DNA of 64,000 nucleotides. Origin: Ilyomonas sp964249755. GTDB lineage: Bacteria > Bacteroidota > Bacteroidia > Chitinophagales > Chitinophagaceae. The stretch lies in assembly GCA_964249755.1 (NCBI GenBank), contig CAXUDB010000001.1:62001-126000 (forward strand), in the 5' to 3' direction. The notes beneath the pieces are model-generated. The model worked only from the letters and a program-made list of their open reading frames with translations. It searched no databases and had not been told where the DNA came from. A program made the translations under genes and the position numbers. This document shows positions 15,206 to 24,100 of this stretch, one piece after another (position 1 is the first letter of the stretch; each line of letters starts with the position of its first letter).

Positions 15206-16489
15206 ATGAAACGCATTTTTCAAACCATTGCGCTGTTGCTGCCGGTGGCTCTGCTTGCCCAAACCAAAGCGGCAAAACCAACAACGCATACTGCCGATAC
15301 GGGTATTCATTTTCAGCACGGTTTAAGCTGGCAGCAAACACTGGCAAAAGCCAAAGCTGAACACAAATACATCTTTGTAGATGGCTTCACTACCTGGTGT
15401 GGTCCCTGCCGCTATATGAGCAAAAATGTCTTTCCGCAGAAAGCCGTAGGCGATGCGATGAATCCAAAATTTATCGCTGTAAAATTTCAACTGGATACAA
15501 CAGATGCCGATAATGATGAAGTGAAAAAATTGTATGCCGATGCGCACAGCATTGCCGTAGACTACAATATCAGGGCATACCCTACTTATCTCTTTTTCAG
15601 CCCCGATGGCAAGCTGGTGCACCGCGCCTTAGGCTCGTCGGAAGCGGATGCTTTTTTAGCCAAAGTAAACGATGCTACCAACCCGCAAACGCAGTACTAT
15701 ACGCAACTGGCATTGTATAAAGAAGGCAGGAAAGATTCTGCTTTTCTGCATCGCCTTACAACGGCTTCTATGGAAGCTTATGATGAAGATAATAGCCGGC
15801 TGATTGCCGCGGATTATCTTGCCACGCAACCCAATTTATTTACTAAAGACAACCTGCAGATTCTGCAAAGCATCACTCAAAAAAGCAGCGACAGAGGTTT
15901 CGGCATTATGATGGACAGCGCTGCCCAGGTAGATGCTGTTTTAGGCAAAGGCACCGCTGATGGTTTGGTGCAGAACATTATTATGCGGGAAGAAGTGTAC
16001 CCAGTTATGTTTCCAAAACGGGTTGCCTCTCCCAAAGATTTAGAAGAGCCCGACTGGAGCGTGATTGATAAAAATCTGCAGGATAAATACCCGGCGCGTG
16101 CAGCAGCTATCTCTGATTATTCGAAAGCTATCTTTTACATGAACAAAGGCGATTATGACAAGTTTGGTCCTGCCATAGTTACCTATATGAAGTCGCATGG
16201 CGAAACCCTGAGCGATGAGCAATTGAATGAATTTGCCTGGACGGTGTTTCAACACTGCAGCGATGAAACCTGCCTGCAAAATGCAATGGAGTGGAGCCGG
16301 CGTTCCTTTGAGCGGAGCGGAACACCTGGCTTTATGGATACATATGCCAACATCCTGTACCGGTTGGGCAGAAAAGATGAAGCGCTGGAATGGGAAGGGA
16401 AAGCCAAAGAAGCTGCGCCGGAAGGCGACAAAGCCGGCTATCAACAAGTAATTGATAAAATAAAGGCGGGAGAGAAGACGTGGAATTAA
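15206..16489 (+). CDS. Secreted protein with N-terminal thioredoxin-like domain
   Basis: The ATG at 15206 gives 427 residues with a clear signal peptide (MKRIFQTIALLLPVALLAQ). A thioredoxin-like domain spans about 35-165, with the active-site motif TTWCGPCRYM (Cys65, Cys68) and the cis-proline in NIRAYPTYLFF. The remaining 260 residues are helical with TPR-like features near the end (WSRRSFERSGTPGFMDTYANI, quoted in part, and LYRLGRKDEALEWEGKAKEA). It would act as a periplasmic thiol-disulfide protein, but the partner is unknown. A strong terminator hairpin lies 85 bp after the stop. Confidence 0.87.
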   Translation: MKRIFQTIALLLPVALLAQTKAAKPTTHTADTGIHFQHGLSWQQTLAKAKAEHKYIFVDGFTTWCGPCRYMSKNVFPQKAVGDAMNPKFIAVKFQLDTTDADNDEVKKLYADAHSIAVDYNIRAYPTYLFFSPDGKLVHRALGSSEADAFLAKVNDATNPQTQYYTQLALYKEGRKDSAFLHRLTTASMEAYDEDNSRLIAADYLATQPNLFTKDNLQILQSITQKSSDRGFGIMMDSAAQVDAVLGKGTADGLVQNIIMREEVYPVMFPKRVASPKDLEEPDWSVIDKNLQDKYPARAAAISDYSKAIFYMNKGDYDKFGPAIVTYMKSHGETLSDEQLNEFAWTVFQHCSDETCLQNAMEWSRRSFERSGTPGFMDTYANILYRLGRKDEALEWEGKAKEAAPEGDKAGYQQVIDKIKAGEKTWN

Positions 16490-16573
16490 GGGAAAGACAC
16501 AAGGAACAAGAATACAGGGGACAGGTTATAAGAAGACAAGAAACAAGTTAGCAGGGAGATAAAAATATAAAAG

Positions 16574-16608
16574 AAGAAAGGCTGGCTCATAACGAGCCAG
16601 CCTTTCTT
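16574..16608. terminator. Hairpin terminator
   Basis: A perfect 15-bp stem, AAGAAAGGCTGGCTC at 16574-16588 with its complement at 16594-16608, loop ATAAC. It lies between the thioredoxin-domain gene and the converging beta-helix lipoprotein gene and can serve both directions. Confidence 0.88.
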
Positions 16609-16725
16609 GTAATAGTAAAATCAATTAACCTGTATGTAGCCAACACCAAAAACACTAATCCACATCACAAACACTCCTTTGTGGTAAACACCAGCAATGT
16701 ATCGTGCCAGCAGTTTCAAATTCTG

Positions 16726-18120
16726 TTACGGATTAATCGTATAATTCACATTGTGCGTAATGTCGCTTACCTGCTGCGTTTGCTGCATAAAGCCGACTTG
16801 GTTGCATACTAAGTTCTTGCTTCCGTTGGCAGCCTGTATGCGAATGGCAGACGTGCACGAATATAACTGTGTGTTGTTTAGGGTTGCATTCTGCACAATA
16901 CCCAAGCCGCCATAATAGCCAAACGTAAAGGCGCTGCTGTTGCCCGATGACCCGCGCGTATCCAGTTTACCGCCGGTAACAGTAACATTACTCAGAATCA
17001 GACCATTCCAGGAGCCTAAATCAAGCGTGCTGTTGTTGGCAGCAGTGCTGGTAACGTCCGGGTAAAGGATCTTGATGTTATCTGCATTTTTGTTTGTTAC
17101 CGACCCTGTAGAGATAGCTATGATACCATTCTTTACTACCGGGTGGTCAAGCGTATTGTTGCCTCCGAAAATTTCGTAGCCCGAACGCTGGCTGCCCACG
17201 CCGCCGGTCATAGTGTTATAATAAAACTTTGCGTTGGTGTAATAGCCTGATATGCCGTTGTTGCCTTTGTTGGTATTATCGGTAAAATTGCCGTTGGCAA
17301 TGTAAACGCTGTCTACATTAGCCGCAGCGCTTTCAATGGCAAACTGTGTGGCTTCATAACCATTGGTAACCGGCGAAAGCACCTGCACATTGTGGCTGGC
17401 TACCGATTGAAACTGGATAGCAGGCGAGCTGCTGTTTTGCTGTCCCCAGTGTTGAATGTTTGGATGGTCAATCACCAGCTTCTCCACGCCGCGGCATTCA
17501 ATGGCGGTTCTGCCGGTAGAAGTAGATTTGATATTAATGAGTTTGATGTTGCGGCAAAGCTTGCTACTACTGCCTTTAATTTGTATAGCGCCGTAGTCTT
17601 TGGCGTTGTTTGCTGTTACGTTTTCAATGGTAATGTTGTAACAGCCTTCTTCCATTTTAATACATTCTAACTGGCTGCCGAGAAGGTTTTTCTGCCAGTT
17701 GGCATCGAGGATGCCGCCTTTGATATACACATCATGCGTTCCCGAAGGAAAATAAATAAGGGGTTGCTGCGTAACCGACGGGTTTAGCAACATGCGGAAG
17801 CCGCCCTGCATCACGATGGTGTCGTAAGAATGCACCGTAAGCTGGCTTGTAAGGTAAGTGCCCGTTGCGCTAAGCGGGTTGGCGCTTTTACTGTTGATGA
17901 GTGATTGCAGCGTGGCGGTATTGTCTACCAATCCGCCGGATACCAAACCTAAGCTGTTGGCCGCTTTTACTTTATCAGCATTGGCAACAAGCAGTTGCGC
18001 ATTGTCCTCTCTTACATCCTGCTTGGTGCAGGAAGCAAACAGCACATACAATATAGCAGGAATGATCATCTGTTTTAGTTTACTAACAAAGTTGTCTGAG
18101 GTGAGCAAGAAAGTAGCCAT
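16726..18120 (-). CDS. Lipoprotein with right-handed parallel beta-helix (pectate lyase-like fold)
   Basis: A 464-residue protein with a lipoprotein signal ending at LFASC (Cys31). The start at 18120 is preferred because it supplies the lysines of the n-region (SKLKQ); ATG at residue 18 would leave none. From about residue 75 on, short beta strands and Asn/Ser-rich turns recur (IYFPSGTHDVYIKGGILDAN in part, NITIENVTANN, NIKLINIKSTSTG, KLVIDHPNI), typical of the beta-helix. Such folds bind or cleave polysaccharides, but I see no clear catalytic signature, so enzyme activity is open. It is a single gene. Confidence 0.8.
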   Translation of the reverse strand: MATFLLTSDNFVSKLKQMIIPAILYVLFASCTKQDVREDNAQLLVANADKVKAANSLGLVSGGLVDNTATLQSLINSKSANPLSATGTYLTSQLTVHSYDTIVMQGGFRMLLNPSVTQQPLIYFPSGTHDVYIKGGILDANWQKNLLGSQLECIKMEEGCYNITIENVTANNAKDYGAIQIKGSSSKLCRNIKLINIKSTSTGRTAIECRGVEKLVIDHPNIQHWGQQNSSSPAIQFQSVASHNVQVLSPVTNGYEATQFAIESAAANVDSVYIANGNFTDNTNKGNNGISGYYTNAKFYYNTMTGGVGSQRSGYEIFGGNNTLDHPVVKNGIIAISTGSVTNKNADNIKILYPDVTSTAANNSTLDLGSWNGLILSNVTVTGGKLDTRGSSGNSSAFTFGYYGGLGIVQNATLNNTQLYSCTSAIRIQAANGSKNLVCNQVGFMQQTQQVSDITHNVNYTINP

Positions 18121-18504
18121 GATGTTTTCCGTTTTAGAAATGTTTTGGTAAAAAATGATTTGGATTTTATTAGATAATTCGGATTTCAGTTACAGAAACG
18201 CTGCAATGCAAAATGTGTTTTGGTAAACGCCTTAAAAAGTGATTAAAGAACCGGGAAGAAATGCCTCAGTGCCGTTTCGTTTTTCGCAACTATCAGTTAA
18301 CAGTGTGCAATGTTTGTTTTTATACCGTCATAAATTTCGCGGCAGAAAGCAAAAATGATGCGCGGATGAATGGAACTACGCCCAGAGTTGAAACGCTTAA
18401 ACAGATAAAGCGCCTTTTAAGGTTTTCTTATACAATGACTGTTAGTTTTTACTTCGCGGCAGCAACGCCGCTTTTCCAGTAAGTTCGCACCCAAACACCA
18501 TGTT
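18121..18504. other. Intergenic region without recognised feature
   Basis: This 384-bp spacer separates the divergent beta-helix lipoprotein and kdsA genes, so it should hold both promoters. I found no full TTTG/TAnnTTTG pair, no repeat and no convincing small gene. Open frames here lack a signal, a domain or protein-like composition. Confidence 0.6.
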
Positions 18505-19338
18505 ATGATTCCTTCTTATTTGGCTCCTTTATTTGCCGGACAGTCTTACGATAGCAACAATTTCTTTCTTATTGCCGGTCCTTGCGTGGTAGAAAGTGAA
18601 GAAGGAGTGATGGAAATAGCCGAAAAAGTATCCGGCATTTGCCGGCGTCTCGGCATTCCTTATATTTTTAAAGCCAGCTATCGCAAAGCCAACCGCACCA
18701 GCGCCGCTTCTTTTACCGGCATCGGCGATAATCCTGCGCTGAAAATTGTGCAGAAGGCAGGCAAAGCCTTTGGTGTGCCTACCACCTCAGACATTCATGC
18801 ACACGACGAAGCCGCGGTGGCTGCGCAATACATAGACATCTTGCAGATACCGGCTTTTCTTTGCCGGCAAACCGATTTGCTGCTGGCCGCCGCCGATACA
18901 GGCAAAATCGTAAACGTAAAAAAAGGTCAGTTTACCAGTGGTGAAGCCATGAAGTTTGCCGTAGATAAAATACGCAAAGCGGGCAATGATAAGGTAATAC
19001 TTACCGAGCGCGGAAACAGCTTTGGCTATCAGGATTTGGTGGTTGATTACCGCAACATTCCTCATATGCAGCAGCACAAAGTGCCGGTGGTGATGGACTG
19101 CACGCACAGCCTGCAGCAGCCTAACCAAACGAGTGGCGTAACGGGTGGCAACCCACAGATGATTGGCACTATTGCCAAAGCTGCCATTGCTGTGGGCGCC
19201 GATGGCTTGTTCATTGAAACGCACCCTAACCCGGCGTGTGCCTTAAGCGATGGCGCAAACATGTTGCAACTGTCATTATTAGAAGGTTTGCTGGAAGGCT
19301 TGGTGAAGTTGAGAAGGGCAGTGGTGGAGATAAATTAA
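18505..19338 (+). CDS. kdsA: 3-deoxy-8-phosphooctulonate synthase, metal-dependent class
   Basis: A 277-residue cytosolic enzyme condensing PEP and arabinose 5-phosphate into KDO-8-phosphate for lipopolysaccharide inner core. Signature stretches: FLIAGPCVVESE (21-32), FKASYRKANRTS, IPAFLCRQTDLL, VNVKKGQF, MDCTHSLQ and GLFIETHPNP. Cys27 in AGPC sits where Aquifex KdsA has its metal-binding cysteine and E. coli KdsA has asparagine. The other expected ligands (His in CTHS, Glu in IETHP, Asp in LSDGAN) are also present, so this should be the metal-dependent class. It stands alone after a long spacer. Confidence 0.96.
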   Translation: MIPSYLAPLFAGQSYDSNNFFLIAGPCVVESEEGVMEIAEKVSGICRRLGIPYIFKASYRKANRTSAASFTGIGDNPALKIVQKAGKAFGVPTTSDIHAHDEAAVAAQYIDILQIPAFLCRQTDLLLAAADTGKIVNVKKGQFTSGEAMKFAVDKIRKAGNDKVILTERGNSFGYQDLVVDYRNIPHMQQHKVPVVMDCTHSLQQPNQTSGVTGGNPQMIGTIAKAAIAVGADGLFIETHPNPACALSDGANMLQLSLLEGLLEGLVKLRRAVVEIN

Positions 19339-19361
19339 TGACCATCTATAATTATTAAAAG

Positions 19362-19383
19362 CGCCGGTAAAGACTTACCGGCG
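19362..19383. terminator. Hairpin after kdsA
   Basis: The stem CGCCGGTAA (19362-19370) pairs with TTACCGGCG (19375-19383) over a 4-nt loop, 23 bp after the kdsA stop. It is not followed by a clean T run, so termination efficiency is uncertain. Confidence 0.55.
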
Positions 19384-19588
19384 GTATCAAAAGCTGCCAT
19401 CAGAAAACGATGGCGATTACATCCAACTTATCAGGATCAACATTAATCTCTGCCAAATACATACGTAGCAGCAGCAGGGAGCGTTTCTTTTCTGTCCTGT
19501 ATTTTTGTTATTGAGAAGCAGGTATTATTTTTAAGCCTGCATCCCGGCTTACAATACCCAACACTTATCTTCGTTTTTATTCACTTGT

Positions 19589-20698
19589 ATGAAAAACCAA
19601 TGGCGGCTGCTTGTCATCGTGTGTAGTTTCATTTGCGCGGCGCAAGCGCACGCACAATTCCGGGTTTACTCCAACGAATTTCTCAACATTGGCGCCGGTG
19701 CGCGGGGTTTGGGCATGGGTAGCACATCGGTAGCCTCTGCCGCCGATGCTAATGCAGGCTATTGGAACCCGGCAGGTTTAGCCAATGTTACCGATCATCC
19801 TTCTTTGTCTGCCATGCATGCCGAGTATTTTTCGGGCATTGGCAAATACGATTTTATTTCGGCAGCCTTCCCCATTGCCGGCGAAAAGCGGCGCACGCTG
19901 GGCATTTCGGCGCTTCGTTTTGGGGTGGACGACATACCCAATACGCTGTATCTCGTGCAGCCCGATGGCAGTTTGAACTATAACAACATCACTACGTTTT
20001 CTTCGGCAGATTACGCTTTCTTATTATCGTATGCGCAGGCGGTGATAGATGAAGAAGACCGGAAGCTAAGCTTTGGCGGTAATGCTAAAATCATTTACCG
20101 CAAGGTAGGCTCGTTTGCCAATGCCGTAGGCTTTGGCTTTGATGCGGGCGTAATGTACCGCACGGGCAACTGGCGCCTGGGAGCTGCCGCGCGCGATGTA
20201 ACCACCACGTTCAACGCGTGGAAGTTTTCGTTTTCGGACGAAGAGAAGCAGGTGCTTTACCTGACGGATAACGACATCCCGGTAAAATCTACCGAACTAA
20301 CGGCACCCCGCCTGGTGCTGGGCGGCGCTTACAACTTTCGCTTTAGCGATAAATTTCACCTGCTGGCAGAAGCGGATTTAGACATGACGTTTGATGGCAG
20401 GCGCAACACCGTTATTAGTGCCGACCCGATAAGCATTGACCCGAAAGTGGGGCTGGAAGCGAATATTAACAGCGTGGTGTATGTGCGGGCGGGCATTTCT
20501 AATTTTCAGCAGGGGCTGAAGGATGGTGATACGCTAAACAAGCAAAAGGTTTGGATCTATCAGCCGAGCGTTGGTGCGGGCTTTCATGTGGGAAATGTGA
20601 CGATTGATTATGCCTTTACCAACCTGGCCAACCAAGGCAACCCGCTGTACACGCATGTATTCTCGTTGCGGCTGGATTTGGTTAAGAAGGATGAGTGA
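19589..20698 (+). CDS. PorV/PorQ family outer-membrane protein
   Basis: A 369-residue protein with a signal peptide (CSFICAAQAHAQ, cleaved near residue 24) followed by the family opening NEFLNIGAGARGLGMGSTSV (about 30-49), AANAGYWNPAGL-type text (DANAGYWNPAGLANV, about 55-69) and a FadL-like beta barrel ending in FSLRLDLVKK. PorV-type proteins carry T9SS cargo from the translocon to the sortase PorU, and PorQ-type ones assist. The next gene on the same strand encodes a C25 sortase-like protein, which supports a T9SS surface-attachment role. Which paralogue it is cannot be settled without an alignment. Confidence 0.88.
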   Translation: MKNQWRLLVIVCSFICAAQAHAQFRVYSNEFLNIGAGARGLGMGSTSVASAADANAGYWNPAGLANVTDHPSLSAMHAEYFSGIGKYDFISAAFPIAGEKRRTLGISALRFGVDDIPNTLYLVQPDGSLNYNNITTFSSADYAFLLSYAQAVIDEEDRKLSFGGNAKIIYRKVGSFANAVGFGFDAGVMYRTGNWRLGAAARDVTTTFNAWKFSFSDEEKQVLYLTDNDIPVKSTELTAPRLVLGGAYNFRFSDKFHLLAEADLDMTFDGRRNTVISADPISIDPKVGLEANINSVVYVRAGISNFQQGLKDGDTLNKQKVWIYQPSVGAGFHVGNVTIDYAFTNLANQGNPLYTHVFSLRLDLVKKDE

Positions 20699-20706
20699 TT
20701 TTATGT

Positions 20707-20741
20707 ACGATGTTAGATGTAGGATGTATGATGTGCGATAT
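20707..20741. repeat. Tandem 7-bp repeat, copy 2
   Basis: Five 7-bp units, ACGATGT, TAGATGT, AGGATGT, ATGATGT and GCGATAT, begin 8 bp after the stop of the PorV-like gene. The reverse complement matches the four-unit block at 12693-12720. Three 7-bp units make 21 bp, so any frame reads as a heptapeptide repeat of the YDVRCxM type, a pattern I associate with many Bacteroidota spacers. Confidence 0.75.
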
Positions 20742-20825
20742 GTGGTGAGTAGTCCATTATTATACATAACTAATTGGGAGGTAAAGGAAAAAGATAGCGG
20801 TGTAGGAGAGAAGCAGGAAAAAACA

Positions 20826-20958
20826 GTGGGCTAAGGAGTGAAAAATGTGGGCTAAAAAATGAGAAATATGGGCTAAACAGCGAGAGAAATGGGCTGTTTT
20901 GTGACGGAAATGGGTCAAAAAATGGCTTTAGTGGGTCAAAAAATCGGGGATCTGGGTC
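20826..20958. repeat. 21-bp-period tandem array B
   Basis: Six full units of 21 bp begin at 20826, 20847, 20868, 20889, 20910 and 20931, with a partial seventh from 20952. Each starts with the word (A/G)TGGG followed by CTAA or TCAA and an A/G-rich tail containing (A/G)TGA. No unit is identical to another but the register never slips. It lies between the PorV-like and PorU2-like genes, ending about 180 bp before the latter's start. Confidence 0.88.
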
Positions 20959-21140
20959 AATTCATTATGCTTCCTGGTAAAGAAATGCTACTATTGGTTT
21001 TGGAAAATTAAGGCTGCGGTTATTCATTCAACCTAACTAACCAAAATGATGCGATGGAGGAAAGCCAGTGCCGGAGGGCGGAAAATAGGATAATACTGAT
21101 GGCGCAAACGAAGTTTCGCCCTTTAATAAAACGAACTGTG

Positions 21141-24100
21141 ATGAAGAAATCTACACTCTTATTGCTTTTGATAAGTTGGCTGGGCGTTGCCAAAGCGCAG
21201 TACAACAATGAGTGGATAGACTTTTCCAAAACCTACTACAAATGTAAAGTGGGGCAAACCGGCTTGTGCCGTATTGGTGCAGATGTGTTAGCAGCCAATG
21301 GTTTGGGCACTGTGCCGGCAGAAAGTTTTCAGCTGTGGCACAACGGGCGGCAAGTGGCAATTTATACCAGCACACCAACCGGCATTCTGCCTACGGGTGG
21401 ATACATTGAGTGGTGGGGCGAGATAAACGACGGCTCGCTCGACGACAAACTATATAAGAACCCGGCGAATCATCTGAATAAAACCTATAGCCTCATCTCT
21501 GATACGGCAGCTTATTTTTTAACGGTAAATACAGGTGGCGCTAACCTCCGCTACAGCAACGAGGTGAACGATGTGCAGAACAACACGCTGCCCCCCGATC
21601 CTTATTTTACTTATACTTACCAAAGCGATTTCAGACAGAAGATTAACCGCGGTAAGGGGTTGTATTACGGGCAAACTATTTATTCATCTACGTATGATGT
21701 GGGCGAATTCTGGAGTTCGGTGGATATACCGGACAACACTTCGGACACAGTGGTGATGAATAGCCTAAATGTATATAGTGCAGGCAATGGAGCAACGCTT
21801 TCCGTATCGGCAGCGGGTAACTCGTCGGGTGGCAACAACCGCAAGCTGAATGTGAGTTTGAACAATGTTCCCTACATCACCCAATCACTGCCGGCTTATA
21901 ATAGCGGTACGTTTACGGCCGGCATTCCTCTGTCGGCACTAACCTCCGGCACGGCTACCGTTACTATTGCCAATCAAAGCAGCGATAACAATGCGTTTGA
22001 TTATCTCGTGGCAGGCACAGTACACCTTACTTATCCGCACTCCTTTAACTTCGGCGGAGCAAAGCAATTTGCTTTTACAGTAGCGGCTTCGGGCAATGGA
22101 AATTATTTAGAAATTACCAACTTTAACGGCGGCAGTGCAACGCCGGTGCTATATGACCTTACCAACTACAAACGGTATGTTGCCAGCACAGGTACGCCAG
22201 GTGTACTAAAGTTTAAAATATCCGGCGCTTCTGCCGGCCAGTCCATTTCGCTGGTGCTGGTAAATGAAGAGACAGCAAATATTACTGCCATCACTTCACT
22301 TGCAAAACGAAACTTTACCGATTATAGCTTAGCGGCCAATCAGGGCGATTACCTGATTCTTACCAATGCCATTTTGCTTTCCGGCGATAACGCGGTGGAG
22401 CAATACCGCCAATACCGCAGCAGCGCAACGGGCGGTGGCTATAATGCCAAGATTTATGAATCGGATGAACTGGTAGATCAGTTTGCCTTCGGCATTAAAA
22501 AACATCCGTTGGGCATTAAGAACTTTTTGCAGTATTCGCGGAATGTATTTGCCGCGAAGCCCAAATTTGTTTTCATCATTGGCAGAGGCACTACATATGA
22601 TGCATACCGCAGTTTTGAATCGTCGCCTTTTGCCAACCAACTAAACTTAGTGCCTACGTTTGGCTGGCCTGCTTCGGATGCCATTTTAGCCTCCAACACA
22701 CTCGACCCGGTGGCAGCTACGCCCATTGGAAGATTATCGGTAGTAAGAAACAGTGAGGTGAAGGATTACCTGCAAAAAATAAAAGAATACGAGCAGCAAC
22801 AGGCCAACACCACACAAACCATAGATAACAAGGCCTGGATGAAAACGGTGGTGAATGTGACAGGTGCGAATACCACATCGGAAGACATAGAACTAACAGG
22901 CTATCTCAATAAATACGGCAACCTTTTAAAAGACACGCTGTTTGGCGGCGACCTGCACAGCTTCAATAAAACCACCAGCGGCGAAGCCACGCCCATCACG
23001 GATGCAGAATTAACGACGTTGTTCAACAGCGGCATCAGCATCATTAATTATTTCGGGCATTCTTCTTCTACCACGCTTAACTATAACCTGAACGACCCGA
23101 ACACTTACAACAACCAGAATAAGTATCCTTTTTTTAATGCCAGCGGCTGCGATGCAGGCGATTTTTTTGGCTACGACACCACGCGTTTTACGGTGCTGAG
23201 CTCGATTGCAGAAAAGTATGTGCTGGCGCCGGAACGCGGTTCTATTGCTTTGCTGGGTGCTACCAGTTTTGGGGTGGGCGTGTGGATTGATTATTACAAT
23301 ACTGGCTTCTACCGAACCTTTTCCAATGGAGGCTACAACCAGAATGTGGGCGTAAGCATGTCGGCAGGCACCAGCAATTTGCTATCGCAAAGAACCTTCG
23401 GCGATTTTGACTCAACCACCAAATATTTACATGCTGAACAAACCGTGCTGCATGGCGATCCTGCTATCAAAATCAATTCGTTTGCGAAGCCGGATTATAC
23501 GATAGAAGAACCAGGCATTGTGATTAACCCAACAGTGGTTTCGGTGGCAAACAGTACCTTCAACATAAAAGCTTATTTCTACAATATCGGCAAAGCCACC
23601 GGCGATTCGGTTCAGGTAACCATCAAACGCCAATATCCCGATGGAACAATTGAAACCCTGGTAGACAAAAGAATCCGCGCCGTGCGATACATCGATTCAC
23701 TGTCGCTGGACGTACCCGTGGTTGCATCGCGTGACAAAGGACAGAACAAAATCATTGCGAGTATTGACGATGCCGCCCGGTACGATGAACTGAGCGAGGT
23801 GAACAATACTGCTACCAAAACATTTTTGATTTATGAAGATGCGCTGACGCCGGTATATCCGTATAACTATTCCATTGTAAACAAAGGTGGCATCAAGCTC
23901 GCGGCTTCCACTGCCGACCCCACGCTTCCTTCACGGCAATATGTAATGGAGATGGACACAACCACTTTATTCAATTCCTCTTTTAAAGTAAGTAAAACGG
24001 TTACATCTTTAGGTGGTTTGGTAGAGTTCGATCCCGGCGTTTCATTCACTGACAGTACGGTGTATTACTGGCGGGTAGCGCCGGCACCTGCAGCGGGCGA

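Noticed and set aside
18261..18482. 73-codon open frame upstream of kdsA
   Set aside because: No recognisable composition, start signal or family, and it would occupy the region needed for the kdsA promoter.
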